64,000 nucleotides of DNA from Caulobacter sp. SLTY. GTDB lineage: Bacteria > Pseudomonadota > Alphaproteobacteria > Caulobacterales > Caulobacteraceae. Shown here piece by piece: positions 35,797-43,819 of this stretch. The notes below the pieces were generated by a model. That model had not been told where the DNA came from and did no database searches. It saw only the letters and a list, made by a program, of their open reading frames with translations. Within the stretch, counting starts at the first letter, position 1, and every line of letters starts with the position of its first letter. Where the stretch lies: contig NZ_JAAALA010000018.1 of the NCBI RefSeq assembly GCF_009905535.1, positions 1-64,000 of the forward strand. The letters run 5' to 3'. The position numbers were made by a program, and so were the translations under genes.

Positions 35797-36999
35797 ATGG
35801 CCAGTGGCCTGTCCCCGCGGGCCATCGGGCTGGCGGCCGGTCTCGGCGCCGTCGGCCTGGGGCTGGCCGGGCTGATCCTGGTCCGCGCGCCGGCCCAGCA
35901 CGCGGCCGCCGCCGGGCTCAGCGACAGCGTGGCGCTCAGCCAGTTGTCGGCGCAGCGCCAGGCCCTGGCCCGCGGCGAACGTCCCGCGGCCATCGCCGCC
36001 TCAGCCCGTGACATCCTGAACGCCGCGCCGCTGGAGGCCGGGGCCGCCAGCCTGCTGGCCCTGAGCCTGCCCCAGGACCGGCGGGGTCCGCTGATGGAGG
36101 CAGCCGCCAGCCTGAGCCACCGTGATGACAGGGCGGATCGCTGGCTGTTCGAGGATGGCATGGCGCGGGGCGAATACGCCCAGGCCCTGCGCCACGCCGA
36201 CGCCCTGATGCGCCGCCAATCGCCGGACGAGCGGGTCGAGGTGTCCCGGCGGATCCTGCCCTACATGGGCCGACCGGCAGCTTTCGCCGCCACCGTTGAC
36301 CGGCTGGCCACCTCGCCCAGCTGGCGAGGCAGTTTCCTGACCCAGATGATCGCGCTGGGCGAGGACACCGACGACTCGTTCCGGATGCTGAAGGCCCTGC
36401 GGGCCACCGCCGCGCCGCCTACGCCCAGCGAGCTGGCCCAGTTCCTGCGCAGGCTGGTCGCCGAGCGCCGCTTTGCCGAGGCGCATCGGGCCTGGGTCGC
36501 CCTGGCCCCGGCGCAGGAGCGCGCCGGCCTCGCCCTGCTGGCCGACGGAGAGTTCGACGGCGGCAAGCCAACGCCGCCGTTCGGCTGGAACCTCGATTCC
36601 GCCACCGCCGGCTACGGCGAGATGGTTCCGTCCGAGGGCGGATCCGGAAAAGCTTTGCGGGTCAGCCACGACGGCCGCTCCCGCCAGTGGCTGGTGCGCC
36701 AGCTGGTGGTGCTGCCTCCCGGCGTCTATAGCCTCAAGGGACAGGTGCGCACCCCATCGGAGCTGTCGGCCGACAGCATGGGCTGGACCGTGATCTGCGA
36801 GGGCGCCGCCGAGCCGCTGCTGCTGGTTCCGGCCCCAACCACCGGCGGTGGGTGGAAAGACTTTTCCGCCACCTTCACCGTGCCGGCCGAAGGCTGCGCC
36901 GCCCAATCCCTGGTTCTGAATTCCCGCCCCCGTGGCGGCACGACTCCCGTGGAAGTCTGGTACGACGCCCTGGTCATCGAGCGCGCCGATGCCGGCTGA
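35797..36999 (+). CDS. Exported or membrane-anchored protein of unknown function in the polysaccharide unit
   Basis: A 400-residue protein I do not recognise. One hydrophobic helix (~9-30: AIGLAAGLGAVGLGLAGLIL) should anchor it with the rest in the periplasm. Residues ~50-260 are helical with a TPR-like feel (ARGEYAQALRHADALMRR, AERRFAEAHRAWVAL). Residues ~265-395 look like a beta-sandwich (FGWNLDSATAGYGEM, PPGVYSLKGQVRTP, GGWKDFSATFTVP), similar in style to carbohydrate-binding modules. It starts 2 bases after the Wzc-like gene and overlaps the next gene by 11 bases, so it likely works in polymer assembly or export. Similar proteins are often seen next to O-antigen ligase-type genes, but I cannot name a family. 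Confidence 0.7.
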   Translation: MASGLSPRAIGLAAGLGAVGLGLAGLILVRAPAQHAAAAGLSDSVALSQLSAQRQALARGERPAAIAASARDILNAAPLEAGAASLLALSLPQDRRGPLMEAAASLSHRDDRADRWLFEDGMARGEYAQALRHADALMRRQSPDERVEVSRRILPYMGRPAAFAATVDRLATSPSWRGSFLTQMIALGEDTDDSFRMLKALRATAAPPTPSELAQFLRRLVAERRFAEAHRAWVALAPAQERAGLALLADGEFDGGKPTPPFGWNLDSATAGYGEMVPSEGGSGKALRVSHDGRSRQWLVRQLVVLPPGVYSLKGQVRTPSELSADSMGWTVICEGAAEPLLLVPAPTTGGGWKDFSATFTVPAEGCAAQSLVLNSRPRGGTTPVEVWYDALVIERADAG

Positions 37000-38353
37000 C
37001 CCTCGTCACCGCCCCCGCTGGACCGGCCTCGCCTTCTTCGGTGCGACCGCCGCCCTGCTGGCCCTTTGCCTGTTGATCGGCGGCGCGAGCCGGCTGAACG
37101 CGGTCCAGCTCACCATCCTGGAACTGGCCAGCCTGCCCCTGCTCGGCTGGGCCCTGTGGCGGGTGACCCTTGAGGGTCTGTGGCCCACCCTCAAGGTCCC
37201 GGGGCTGATCCTTCTCGGTGTCCTGGCCGTCGCAGCCGTCCAGCTGATCCCCCTGCCTCCCGGCCTGTGGAGCAGTCTCCCGGGCCACGGCGAGGCGGCG
37301 GACGCCCTGAAACTGGCGGGCCTGGAGGTCGGCTGGCGCCCGCTCAGTCTGACGCCGGACCTGACCGTCACCCACCTGCTGTCTCTGCTGCCGGCCATCG
37401 CCCTGTTCCTCGCCGCCGTCCTGCTGCGCGCCTCGCAGCAGGCCTGGCTGATGGCGCTGATCGTGCTCTTCGCCCTGGTCAGCCTGGCGCTGGGCGTGGC
37501 GCAGACCATGGCCGGTCCGGAGAGCGGCCTCTACCTCTACCCCTTCGCCAACCGCGACAACGCCGTCGGCCTGTTCGCCAACCGCAACCATCAGGCCTCG
37601 CTGATGGTCGCCGTCCTGCCCCTGGCCGCCGCGGCTGTGGCGGTCGCCAAGGGCCGAGGCGTTCGGCCTCTGCCCCTGTGGGTGGCGCTGGCGGTCGTCT
37701 TCCTGCTGATCATCCCCTTTGTGGCCGTTCTGAAGTCACGGGCCGGCGTCCTGCTGCTGGTTCCCGGCCTGCTCGCCAGCCTGGCCATCCTCTGGCCCCC
37801 ACGCGGCGCCCTTCCCGGCATCGAGCGGCGCGGCGTGCTGGCCCTGGCGGCGGTGATCGTCGTTGGCATGGTCATCGGCGGCGCCTTCGCGCTCGGTCCG
37901 CTGCTCGAACGGTTCGCGGACAATCAGGAGGGCCGGCTGCTGTCCGGCCCGATCGCCGCCCGCGCCGCCTGGGACCTGATGCCGTTCGGCGGCGGCCTGG
38001 GCAGTTTCCGCGACATCTACGCCGGGGTCGAACCGCTCGACCTGATGGCCGTCAGCTATTGGCAGCATGCCCACAACGACTTTCTGCAGATCTGGCTGGA
38101 GGCGGGGGTTCCCGGCCTGATCGTGGTGGTGCTGTTCCTGGTCTGGTGGGCCGGGGCCGGCATCGGGGCCTGGCGGGCGCCGAGCGACGATCGGGTGATC
38201 CTGGCCCGCGCCGGCGCAGTGGCCCTGGGCCTGATGCTGGTCCACTCGTTCGTGGACTATCCGCTGCGCACGCCGGCCATGATGGCGGTGTTCGCACTGG
38301 CCTGCGCCGCGCTGGCGACGGCCGGGCGCCGGTCGCGCCGGAGTGGGGGGTAG
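36989..38353 (+). CDS. O-antigen ligase / Wzy_C family membrane protein
   Basis: 454 residues from the ATG at 36989, which overlaps the previous gene. About 11-12 helices are visible. The family signature lies in NRNHQASLMVAVLPLAAAA and in the periplasmic loop WQHAHNDFLQIWLEAGVPGL, with the conserved His-Asn-Asp-x-Leu pattern. Proteins of this family either polymerise repeat units (Wzy) or ligate O-antigen to lipid A (WaaL). With the Wzc-like gene two genes upstream, polymerase is the likelier role, but the membrane protein at 17381 is a rival candidate. Confidence 0.87.
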   Translation: MPADPRHRPRWTGLAFFGATAALLALCLLIGGASRLNAVQLTILELASLPLLGWALWRVTLEGLWPTLKVPGLILLGVLAVAAVQLIPLPPGLWSSLPGHGEAADALKLAGLEVGWRPLSLTPDLTVTHLLSLLPAIALFLAAVLLRASQQAWLMALIVLFALVSLALGVAQTMAGPESGLYLYPFANRDNAVGLFANRNHQASLMVAVLPLAAAAVAVAKGRGVRPLPLWVALAVVFLLIIPFVAVLKSRAGVLLLVPGLLASLAILWPPRGALPGIERRGVLALAAVIVVGMVIGGAFALGPLLERFADNQEGRLLSGPIAARAAWDLMPFGGGLGSFRDIYAGVEPLDLMAVSYWQHAHNDFLQIWLEAGVPGLIVVVLFLVWWAGAGIGAWRAPSDDRVILARAGAVALGLMLVHSFVDYPLRTPAMMAVFALACAALATAGRRSRRSGG

Positions 38354-38354
38354 A

Positions 38355-40487
38355 ATGCTGTATCCGATCATCATGTGCGGCGGCGCCGGCACGCGGCTGT
38401 GGCCGGCCTCCCGAACCGAAAGGCCCAAGCCCTTCATCGCCCTGGCCGGCGAAGCCCCGCTGTTCGCCCGCACCCTGGACCGCCTTCGGGCCCTGGACGG
38501 CGCCGCAGAGCCGCTGATCATCGCCGGAGCGCCGCACGCCGGCCTGATCGAAGAGGCCCTCGCAGAGGCCGGCATGCGCGGCGACATCGTCATCGAGCCG
38601 GAGGGCCGTGACAGCGCCCCGGCCATGGCCGCCGTCGCCGCTCTGGTGGCCGACCGCGACCCGGATGGCGTCTGCCTGTTCCTGTCCGCCGACCACCACA
38701 TTCCCGACCCGGCCGCCTTCGCGCGCACGGTCGAGACCGCGCATCGCCAGGCGCTGCTGGACGGCATCGTCACCCTGGGCACGCGGCCCAGCAGCCCGTC
38801 CACCGCCTACGGCTACATCCGTCCCGCCGGCGGCGAGGGCGCCGTCCGGCCGGTCGATTCCTTCGTCGAGAAACCCAACGCCGAGCGGGCCGCCCAGCTG
38901 ATCGCCGAGGGCTGCCTGTGGAACAGCGGCATGTTCATCTGCCGCGCCGCCGTCCTGCTGGAAGAGCTCGACCGCTATGCCCCGGCCATCGCGACCGCCA
39001 CCCGCGCCGCCGTCGACCAGGCCCGCCGCGAGGGCCCGGCCCTGTTGCTCGGCCAAGTGTTCCGCACGGCGCCGAAGATCTCCATCGACTTCGCGGTGAT
39101 GGAACAGACCGACCGCTGCTTCGTCGCTCCAGCCGACTTTGCCTGGTCGGACCTGGGAGCCTGGGACGCAATCTGGGCCGCCGCCACACGCGACGCCGAC
39201 GGCAACAGCCTGTCCGGCGCCGCCGTGGCCAACCGCTCGACGGACTGCCTGGTCCAGGCCGCGCCGGGGATGACCGTGGCCATCGCCGGGGTGCGCAACC
39301 TCGCGGTCATCGCCGAGCCGGGCAAGGTGATGGTCGCCGACCTCTCCGAGACCGACGTGAAGGGCCTGGTCGGCCGGGCCGAGGCAGCCGCCCCCGCCGC
39401 CGCGCCGGACCTCCCTGCCCTCGCTGCCCGGCTGGGCCGCTGGCTCGACACCGCCGCCCTCCCCCTCTGGTGGTCTCTCGGCGCCGACCATCGGCGCGGC
39501 GGGTTCGAGGAGCAGATCGACCTCGACGGCCGCCCCGTCGCCGCCCCCCGCCGCCTCCGCGTCCAGGCTCGCCAGACTCACGTCTACGCCCGCGCCGGCC
39601 TGTCCGGCTGGACCGGACCCTGGGAAGCCGCCGTCGCCCACGGCCTGACCAGCCTGGCCCAGGCCTACCGCCGCCCCGACGGCCTCTACCGCGCCGCCGT
39701 CGATGCCGCTGGCGGGGTGATCGACGACGTTCCGCAGCTGTACGACCAGGCCTTTACCCTGCTGGCCCTGGCCAGCGCCGCCGCCGCCGGCGTCGATCCG
39801 GCGGCTCGCGAGGCGGAAGCGCTGAGCCTGTTGGCCGCCATCGACACCGCCTTTGCCCACCCCGCCGGCGGCTGGCGCGAGGCGGGCGCCCGTCCGTTCC
39901 AGTCCAACGCCCATATGCACCTTCTGGAAGCCTGCCAGGCCTGGGCGGCCGTCGGCTCGGCGCCGGTCTGGCGCGCGGCGGCCGACCGCATCGTCGAACT
40001 GGCCCTGCCCCGGTTCATCGACCCGGCCGGCGGCTTTCTGCGCGAGGCCTTCGACGCGGACTGGACCCCCGCCCCCGGCGCCGAAGGCCGGATCGTCGAA
40101 CCCGGCCACCAGTTCGAATGGGCTTGGCTGCTGCTGCAGCAGAGCCCGGATCACGCCGAGGTGGCCGCCCGCCTCTATGCAGCCGGCGCCGCGGGGGTCG
40201 ATCCCTGGCGCGGCGTCGCCTGCGACGAGATCGACACCGACCTGCATCCGGTCCGCTCCAGCGCCCGCCTGTGGCCCCAGACCGAACGGCTCCGCGCCGC
40301 CCTGGGCCTGGGCCGGCACGAGGACGCAGTCGCCGCCGCCGGCGCGCTGCTCAGCTATCTGGATGTCGAGATCGCCGGCCTGTACCGCGACAAGCTGGAC
40401 CTCACCGGCCGCTTCCGCCAGGAGCCGGCCCCGGCCAGCTCGCTCTATCACATTGCCGGCGCGATTGAGGTCCTTAGACGCTGCTAG
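38355..40487 (+). CDS. Mannose-1-phosphate guanylyltransferase fused to an AGE-family sugar isomerase domain
   Basis: 710 residues from the ATG at 38355 (GGGGGG ahead). Residues 1-~335 are a GMP-type nucleotidyltransferase: IMCGGAGTRLWPASR at 6-20, KPFIAL, FLSADHHIPD, FVEKP, and the Wzm-like KISIDFAVMEQTD. They make GDP-mannose from mannose-1-phosphate and GTP. Residues ~350-705 are an alpha/alpha-barrel of the N-acylglucosamine 2-epimerase family, with VQARQTHVYARA, SNAHMHLLEACQAW, EPGHQFEWAWLL and LWPQTERLRAA; such domains can act as mannose-6-phosphate or aldose-ketose isomerases. The usual bifunctional ManC/AlgA carries a cupin isomerase instead. The fused pair would feed fructose-6-phosphate into GDP-mannose for this locus, with phosphomannomutase supplied elsewhere; the isomerase role is inference. 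Confidence 0.85.
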   Translation: MLYPIIMCGGAGTRLWPASRTERPKPFIALAGEAPLFARTLDRLRALDGAAEPLIIAGAPHAGLIEEALAEAGMRGDIVIEPEGRDSAPAMAAVAALVADRDPDGVCLFLSADHHIPDPAAFARTVETAHRQALLDGIVTLGTRPSSPSTAYGYIRPAGGEGAVRPVDSFVEKPNAERAAQLIAEGCLWNSGMFICRAAVLLEELDRYAPAIATATRAAVDQARREGPALLLGQVFRTAPKISIDFAVMEQTDRCFVAPADFAWSDLGAWDAIWAAATRDADGNSLSGAAVANRSTDCLVQAAPGMTVAIAGVRNLAVIAEPGKVMVADLSETDVKGLVGRAEAAAPAAAPDLPALAARLGRWLDTAALPLWWSLGADHRRGGFEEQIDLDGRPVAAPRRLRVQARQTHVYARAGLSGWTGPWEAAVAHGLTSLAQAYRRPDGLYRAAVDAAGGVIDDVPQLYDQAFTLLALASAAAAGVDPAAREAEALSLLAAIDTAFAHPAGGWREAGARPFQSNAHMHLLEACQAWAAVGSAPVWRAAADRIVELALPRFIDPAGGFLREAFDADWTPAPGAEGRIVEPGHQFEWAWLLLQQSPDHAEVAARLYAAGAAGVDPWRGVACDEIDTDLHPVRSSARLWPQTERLRAALGLGRHEDAVAAAGALLSYLDVEIAGLYRDKLDLTGRFRQEPAPASSLYHIAGAIEVLRRC

Positions 40488-40609
40488 AGCGTCGCCGACT
40501 TCCGCCGGATCCCGCAGCGCTGGCAGGTGTGATAGTTTTCGCGGCTCCGACTCTTGGCCCAGAGGTGGCCGAGCGCGAGGCAGCGGATGAAAAGCAGCAG
40601 ATTCGGCAT
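40484..40609 (-). CDS. Small zinc-ribbon-like protein, 41 residues
   Basis: A short gene with a strong ribosome site (GGGGGAGGG) ahead of ATG 40609. It encodes 41 residues starting MPNLLLFIRCLALGHLWAKS and ending with SATL. C10, H15, C29 and C32 sit in the pattern C-x3-GH-x-W ... Y-x2-C-x2-C-G, which recalls small zinc-binding proteins with a C-x-x-G-H-x-W start and a C-x-x-C-G ending found in bacteria and phages. Codon use is like that of its neighbours. It lies on the same strand as efp, 183 bases after it, and overlaps the opposing GDP-mannose gene by 4 bases. Function unknown. Confidence 0.65.
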   Translation of the reverse strand: MPNLLLFIRCLALGHLWAKSRSRENYHTCQRCGIRRKSATL

Positions 40610-40717
40610 GGGCCCTCCCCCGAGGCTCGGACCCTTACAACACCCGAGCGACGGCTTTGTCACGCCGCGACTGGCCGACAGGCGGGAAATCTTTATTTCT
40701 GCTCAGCGCGGAAGCGC

Positions 40718-40734
40718 GAACATTGGAAATGTTC
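40718..40734. promoter_or_regulatory. Perfect 17-base palindrome between efp and the small zinc-ribbon gene
   Basis: GAACATT and AATGTTC flank a 3-base centre. It lies about 110 bases upstream of the zinc-ribbon start codon and within AT-richer sequence (around 40690-40745), where a promoter is expected. It could be an operator. It does not match the GTTC-N7-GTTC direct repeat of alphaproteobacterial LexA sites. Confidence 0.35.
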
Positions 40735-40792
40735 AAGCAATCCAAAGTTGATGGATCAGATCCACTCGCCCTGACCCATCGCCGTCCGGGCC

Positions 40793-41362
40793 TCAGTCCT
40801 TGGCGCGCTCGTAGTAGCTGCCGTCTTCCAGCAGCACGACCACTCGGGTGCCGGCCGAGATATAGGGCGGGATCATGATCCGGGCGCCGTTGTTCAGGAT
40901 CGCCGGCTTGTAGGACGAAGAGGCGGTCTGGCCCTTCATCGCCGGCTCGGTGTCGACGATCTCGAAGGTGGCGCGGGCCGGCAGCTCGATGGCCAGCGGG
41001 TTGCCCTCGTGCAGCGACAGGAAGACGCTCATGCCCTCGGTCAGCCAGACACCCTTGTCGCCGACGGTATCTTCCGAGACCACGTACTGGTCAAAGGTCT
41101 CGGGGTTCATGAAGTGATACCCCTCGCCGTCCTGATACAGGAAGGTGTGCTCGCGCTCGTCGACGAAGGCGCGCTCGACCTGCTCGGTGGTGCGGTAGCG
41201 TTCCGAGACCTTCACCCCATCGGTGATGCGGCGCATGTCCAGCTGGGTCACCGGCGTGCCCTTGCCGGGGTGGATGTTCTCGACCTGCAGCACGACGTAG
41301 AGCTTGCCGTCGACATCGACGACCGAACCTTTGCGGAGCGAGCTGGCGGCAACCTTGGGCAT
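40793..41362 (-). CDS. efp: Translation elongation factor P
   Basis: 189 residues from the ATG at 41362; upstream in-frame sequence is antisense to epmA and was excluded. EF-P binds ribosomes stalled at consecutive prolines and speeds peptide bond formation. The N-terminal KOW-like domain has the modified-lysine loop IHPGKGTP with Lys at position 34, the residue beta-lysylated in E. coli. The middle and C-terminal OB domains follow ([20 protein letters not shown]; then [16 protein letters not shown] and [10 protein letters not shown]). The gene is divergent from epmA with ~115 bases between the starts, so the modification genes and substrate sit together. Confidence 0.97.
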   Translation of the reverse strand: MPKVAASSLRKGSVVDVDGKLYVVLQVENIHPGKGTPVTQLDMRRITDGVKVSERYRTTEQVERAFVDEREHTFLYQDGEGYHFMNPETFDQYVVSEDTVGDKGVWLTEGMSVFLSLHEGNPLAIELPARATFEIVDTEPAMKGQTASSSYKPAILNNGARIMIPPYISAGTRVVVLLEDGSYYERAKD

Positions 41363-41476
41363 GGTAGTCCTCGTGGCGGCGGATCGGCGTCTCTGCGCGC
41401 GATTCCGAAAGTGTCTGTTGGGGCGCCTCTCTATAGCGTCATGGACGAAACCGCCAGCCTCGGGCAGGACAGGCCC

Positions 41477-42517
41477 ATGACAGCCCCCTCCCCCTGGTGG
41501 TCGCCGGACCGGCACGAGGACCGCCGGCCATTCCTGATCGCCCGCAACAGGATCACCGCGGCGGTGCGGGCCTGGTTCGGGCAGCGGGACTTCACCGAGG
41601 TCGAGGCGGCAGCCCTGGCCGTCTCGCCCGGCAACGAGGCGCACCTGCACGCCTTCGCGACCGAGGCGATCACCACGGCGGGGGAGCGGGCGACCCTCTA
41701 CCTCCACACCTCGCCGGAGTTCGCGGCCAAGAAGCTGCTGGCGGCGGGGGAGAGCCGGATCTTCGACCTGGCGCGGGTGTGGCGCAACCGCGAGCGGGGG
41801 CCGCTGCACAGTCCCGAATTCACAATGCTGGAGTGGTATCGGACAGGCGAGCCATACGAGCAGCTGATGGACGACTGCGCCGCCCTGCTGGCGCTGGCCG
41901 CCGAGACGGCCGGCGCGAAGACGCTGACCTTCAGAGGGCGGGAAGCCGACCCCTTCGCCGAACCGGAGCGGGTGACGGTGGCGCAGGCGCTGGAGCGGTT
42001 CGCGGGCGTGGACCTGCTAGCCACGGTGCAGGCGGATGGCACGACGGACTTGGGCGGCCTGGCGGCGCAGGCGCGCGCCGCCGGCGTTCGGGTGGCGGAG
42101 GACGACAGCTGGGCCGATGTGTTCAGCCGGCTGCTGGTCGAGAAGGTGGAGCCGAACCTGGGCATCGGCCGGGCGACTATCCTCTGTGAATACCCGATCA
42201 GCGAAGCGGCCTTGGCGCGGCCCAAGCCGGAAGACCCCCGGGTGGCCGAACGGTTCGAGCTCTATGCCTGCGGCGTGGAGCTGGCCAATGCGTTCGGGGA
42301 ACTGACCGTCCCGGCCGAGCAGCGCCGGCGGTTCGAGATCGAGATGGCGGAGAAGGCGCGGGTGTACGGCGAGCGCTATCCGATCGACGAGGATCTGCTG
42401 GCGGCGCTGGCGGCGATGCCGGCGGCCTGTGGCTCGGCGCTGGGGTTCGACCGGCTGGTGATGCTGGCCACGGGCGCGAGCAGGATCGATCAGGTGCAGT
42501 GGACGCCGGTTCCGTAA
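41477..42517 (+). CDS. epmA: EF-P--(R)-beta-lysine ligase (truncated LysRS paralogue)
   Basis: 346 residues from ATG 41477; ATG 41441 is also possible. It is a class II aminoacyl-tRNA synthetase core without the N-terminal anticodon-binding domain of LysRS, as in EpmA/GenX/PoxA. Motif 1 region FTEVEAAAL, motif 2 [13 protein letters not shown] then [11 protein letters not shown], and motif 3 [12 protein letters not shown] are present. It joins beta-lysine to Lys34 of EF-P. Neighbours efp (divergent) and the aminomutase gene (72 bases downstream) fit this task. Confidence 0.93.
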   Translation: MTAPSPWWSPDRHEDRRPFLIARNRITAAVRAWFGQRDFTEVEAAALAVSPGNEAHLHAFATEAITTAGERATLYLHTSPEFAAKKLLAAGESRIFDLARVWRNRERGPLHSPEFTMLEWYRTGEPYEQLMDDCAALLALAAETAGAKTLTFRGREADPFAEPERVTVAQALERFAGVDLLATVQADGTTDLGGLAAQARAAGVRVAEDDSWADVFSRLLVEKVEPNLGIGRATILCEYPISEAALARPKPEDPRVAERFELYACGVELANAFGELTVPAEQRRRFEIEMAEKARVYGERYPIDEDLLAALAAMPAACGSALGFDRLVMLATGASRIDQVQWTPVP

Positions 42518-42526
42518 TCCCCACCC

Positions 42527-42568
42527 TGTCATCCTTCGGTTCGCCCTGCGGGCGCCCGAAGGATGACA
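42527..42568. repeat. Intergenic palindrome between epmA and epmB
   Basis: TGTCATCCTTCGG and CCGAAGGATGACA form a perfect 13-bp stem; the inner bases (cgccc-tgc-gggcg) can pair further, so the whole 42 bases fold into one long hairpin. This looks like a REP-type element. It lies only 20 bases ahead of the epmB start, so it might also affect expression of that gene. Confidence 0.75.
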
Positions 42569-42588
42569 TGAGGGGGAGAGGGCGCCAT

Positions 42589-43629
42589 ATGGCGCGCGTG
42601 ACCCGCACCCTCCGCACCGTTGAAGCCTTGGCCGACGCCGGCCTGATCGCGCCTCAAGACCGACCGGGCCTGGAGGCGGTGGCGGCGCGGTATGCAGTGG
42701 CGATCACGGCGGGGATGGCGGAGCTGATCGATCCGGCGGACGCCGCCGACCCGATCGCGGCCCAGTTCCTGCCGCAGGAGGCGGAGCTCGTCGCCACGCC
42801 GCTGGAGCGGGCCGATCCGATCGGGGATGCGCCGCATACGCCGGTGACCGGGGTGGTGCATCGCTATCCCGACCGGGTGCTGCTGAAGCTGACCCACACC
42901 TGCGCCGTCTACTGCCGGTTCTGCTTCCGGCGGGAGATGGTCGGGCCGGAGGGGCATGGGAACCTGACGGCCGAGCAGCTGGACGCGGCGATGGCCTACA
43001 TCGCCGGGCGGCCGGACGTCTGGGAGGTGATCCTGACCGGCGGCGACCCGTTGGTGCTGTCGCCCCGGCGGCTGCGGGCGGTGATGGACCGGCTGGCGGC
43101 CATCGACCATGTGAAGATCGTCCGCTTCCATACGCGGATCCCTGTGGTCGACCCGGAGGCCGTGACGCCCGAGCTGGTCGCCGCCCTGCGCGCGCCGGGC
43201 AAGACCACCTGGGTGGCGCTGCACGCCAACCATCCGCGCGAGATGACCCCGGCGGCGCGGGCGGCCTGCGCGCGGCTGATCGACGGCGGAGCGGCGATGG
43301 TCAGCCAGACGGTTCTCCTCAAGGGGGTCAACGACGATCCCGAGACTCTGGGGGCGCTGATGCGGGCCTTCGTCGAGACCCGTATCAAGCCCTACTACCT
43401 GCACCAGGGCGACCTGGCCCCCGGCACCGGCCACCTGCGCACCACCGTGGAAGAAGGCCAGGCGGTGATGCGGGCCATGCGCGGGGCGTTCAGCGGCCTA
43501 TGCCAGCCGACCTACATCCTCGACATTCCCGATGGGCACGGGAAGGTGCCGGTGGGACCAGGGTATCTGGAGGGCGGGGTCGTTGAGGACCCGGCGGGAC
43601 GCAGACGCGCTTATCCGCCGAAGGGCTGA
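42589..43629 (+). CDS. epmB: EF-P (R)-beta-lysine-forming aminomutase, KamA-like radical SAM enzyme
   Basis: 346 residues from ATG 42589 (GGGGGAGAGGG ahead). The radical SAM cluster motif CAVYCRFC (C-x3-C-x2-C) follows LLKLTHT. EVILTGGDPLVLSPRRL is the usual SAM-contact region, VRFHTRIPVVDP and TWVALHANHPREMTPAA are typical of lysine 2,3-aminomutases, and KPYYLHQGDLAPGTGHLR holds the Lys that binds pyridoxal phosphate (in the PYYL-H-D-x2-GT context). It isomerises lysine to beta-lysine for EpmA. Length (~340) and context fit EpmB rather than the longer KamA. Confidence 0.93.
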   Translation: MARVTRTLRTVEALADAGLIAPQDRPGLEAVAARYAVAITAGMAELIDPADAADPIAAQFLPQEAELVATPLERADPIGDAPHTPVTGVVHRYPDRVLLKLTHTCAVYCRFCFRREMVGPEGHGNLTAEQLDAAMAYIAGRPDVWEVILTGGDPLVLSPRRLRAVMDRLAAIDHVKIVRFHTRIPVVDPEAVTPELVAALRAPGKTTWVALHANHPREMTPAARAACARLIDGGAAMVSQTVLLKGVNDDPETLGALMRAFVETRIKPYYLHQGDLAPGTGHLRTTVEEGQAVMRAMRGAFSGLCQPTYILDIPDGHGKVPVGPGYLEGGVVEDPAGRRRAYPPKG

Positions 43630-43671
43630 GGCCACTATCGAAGCGGGTAGTATACGGGCGCCGGCGGTCGA

Positions 43672-43819
43672 GGGGGACTGGTTGCGCCGTAGGCGCTACC
43701 TGTCCCCGGTCAGCGCCGACGGTGGACACATCCCTGCTCCAGACGTCTGGATCGCGGCGGCTGAACGGCCGGTGCTGACCGCGGACAGGTAGCCCGCTTT
43801 GCGGGCAACCTGTCCCCCC
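43672..43819. repeat. REP-like bipartite inverted repeat abutting the ppdK stop codon
   Basis: A ~46-base arm (43672-43717) and a ~51-base arm (43769-43819) are imperfect inverted copies of each other: both read, from their outer ends, ggggg-ac-xgg-ttgc, a small hairpin, ctacctgtcc-n-cggtcagc. The 3' arm ends on the first base of the ppdK TAG stop complement. A related element lies at 46609-46708 on the other side of ppdK. Confidence 0.75.

Noticed and set aside
40718-40734. LexA box
   Set aside because: The alphaproteobacterial LexA site is a direct repeat GTTC-N7-GTTC; this is an inverted GAAC-N9-GTTC arrangement.
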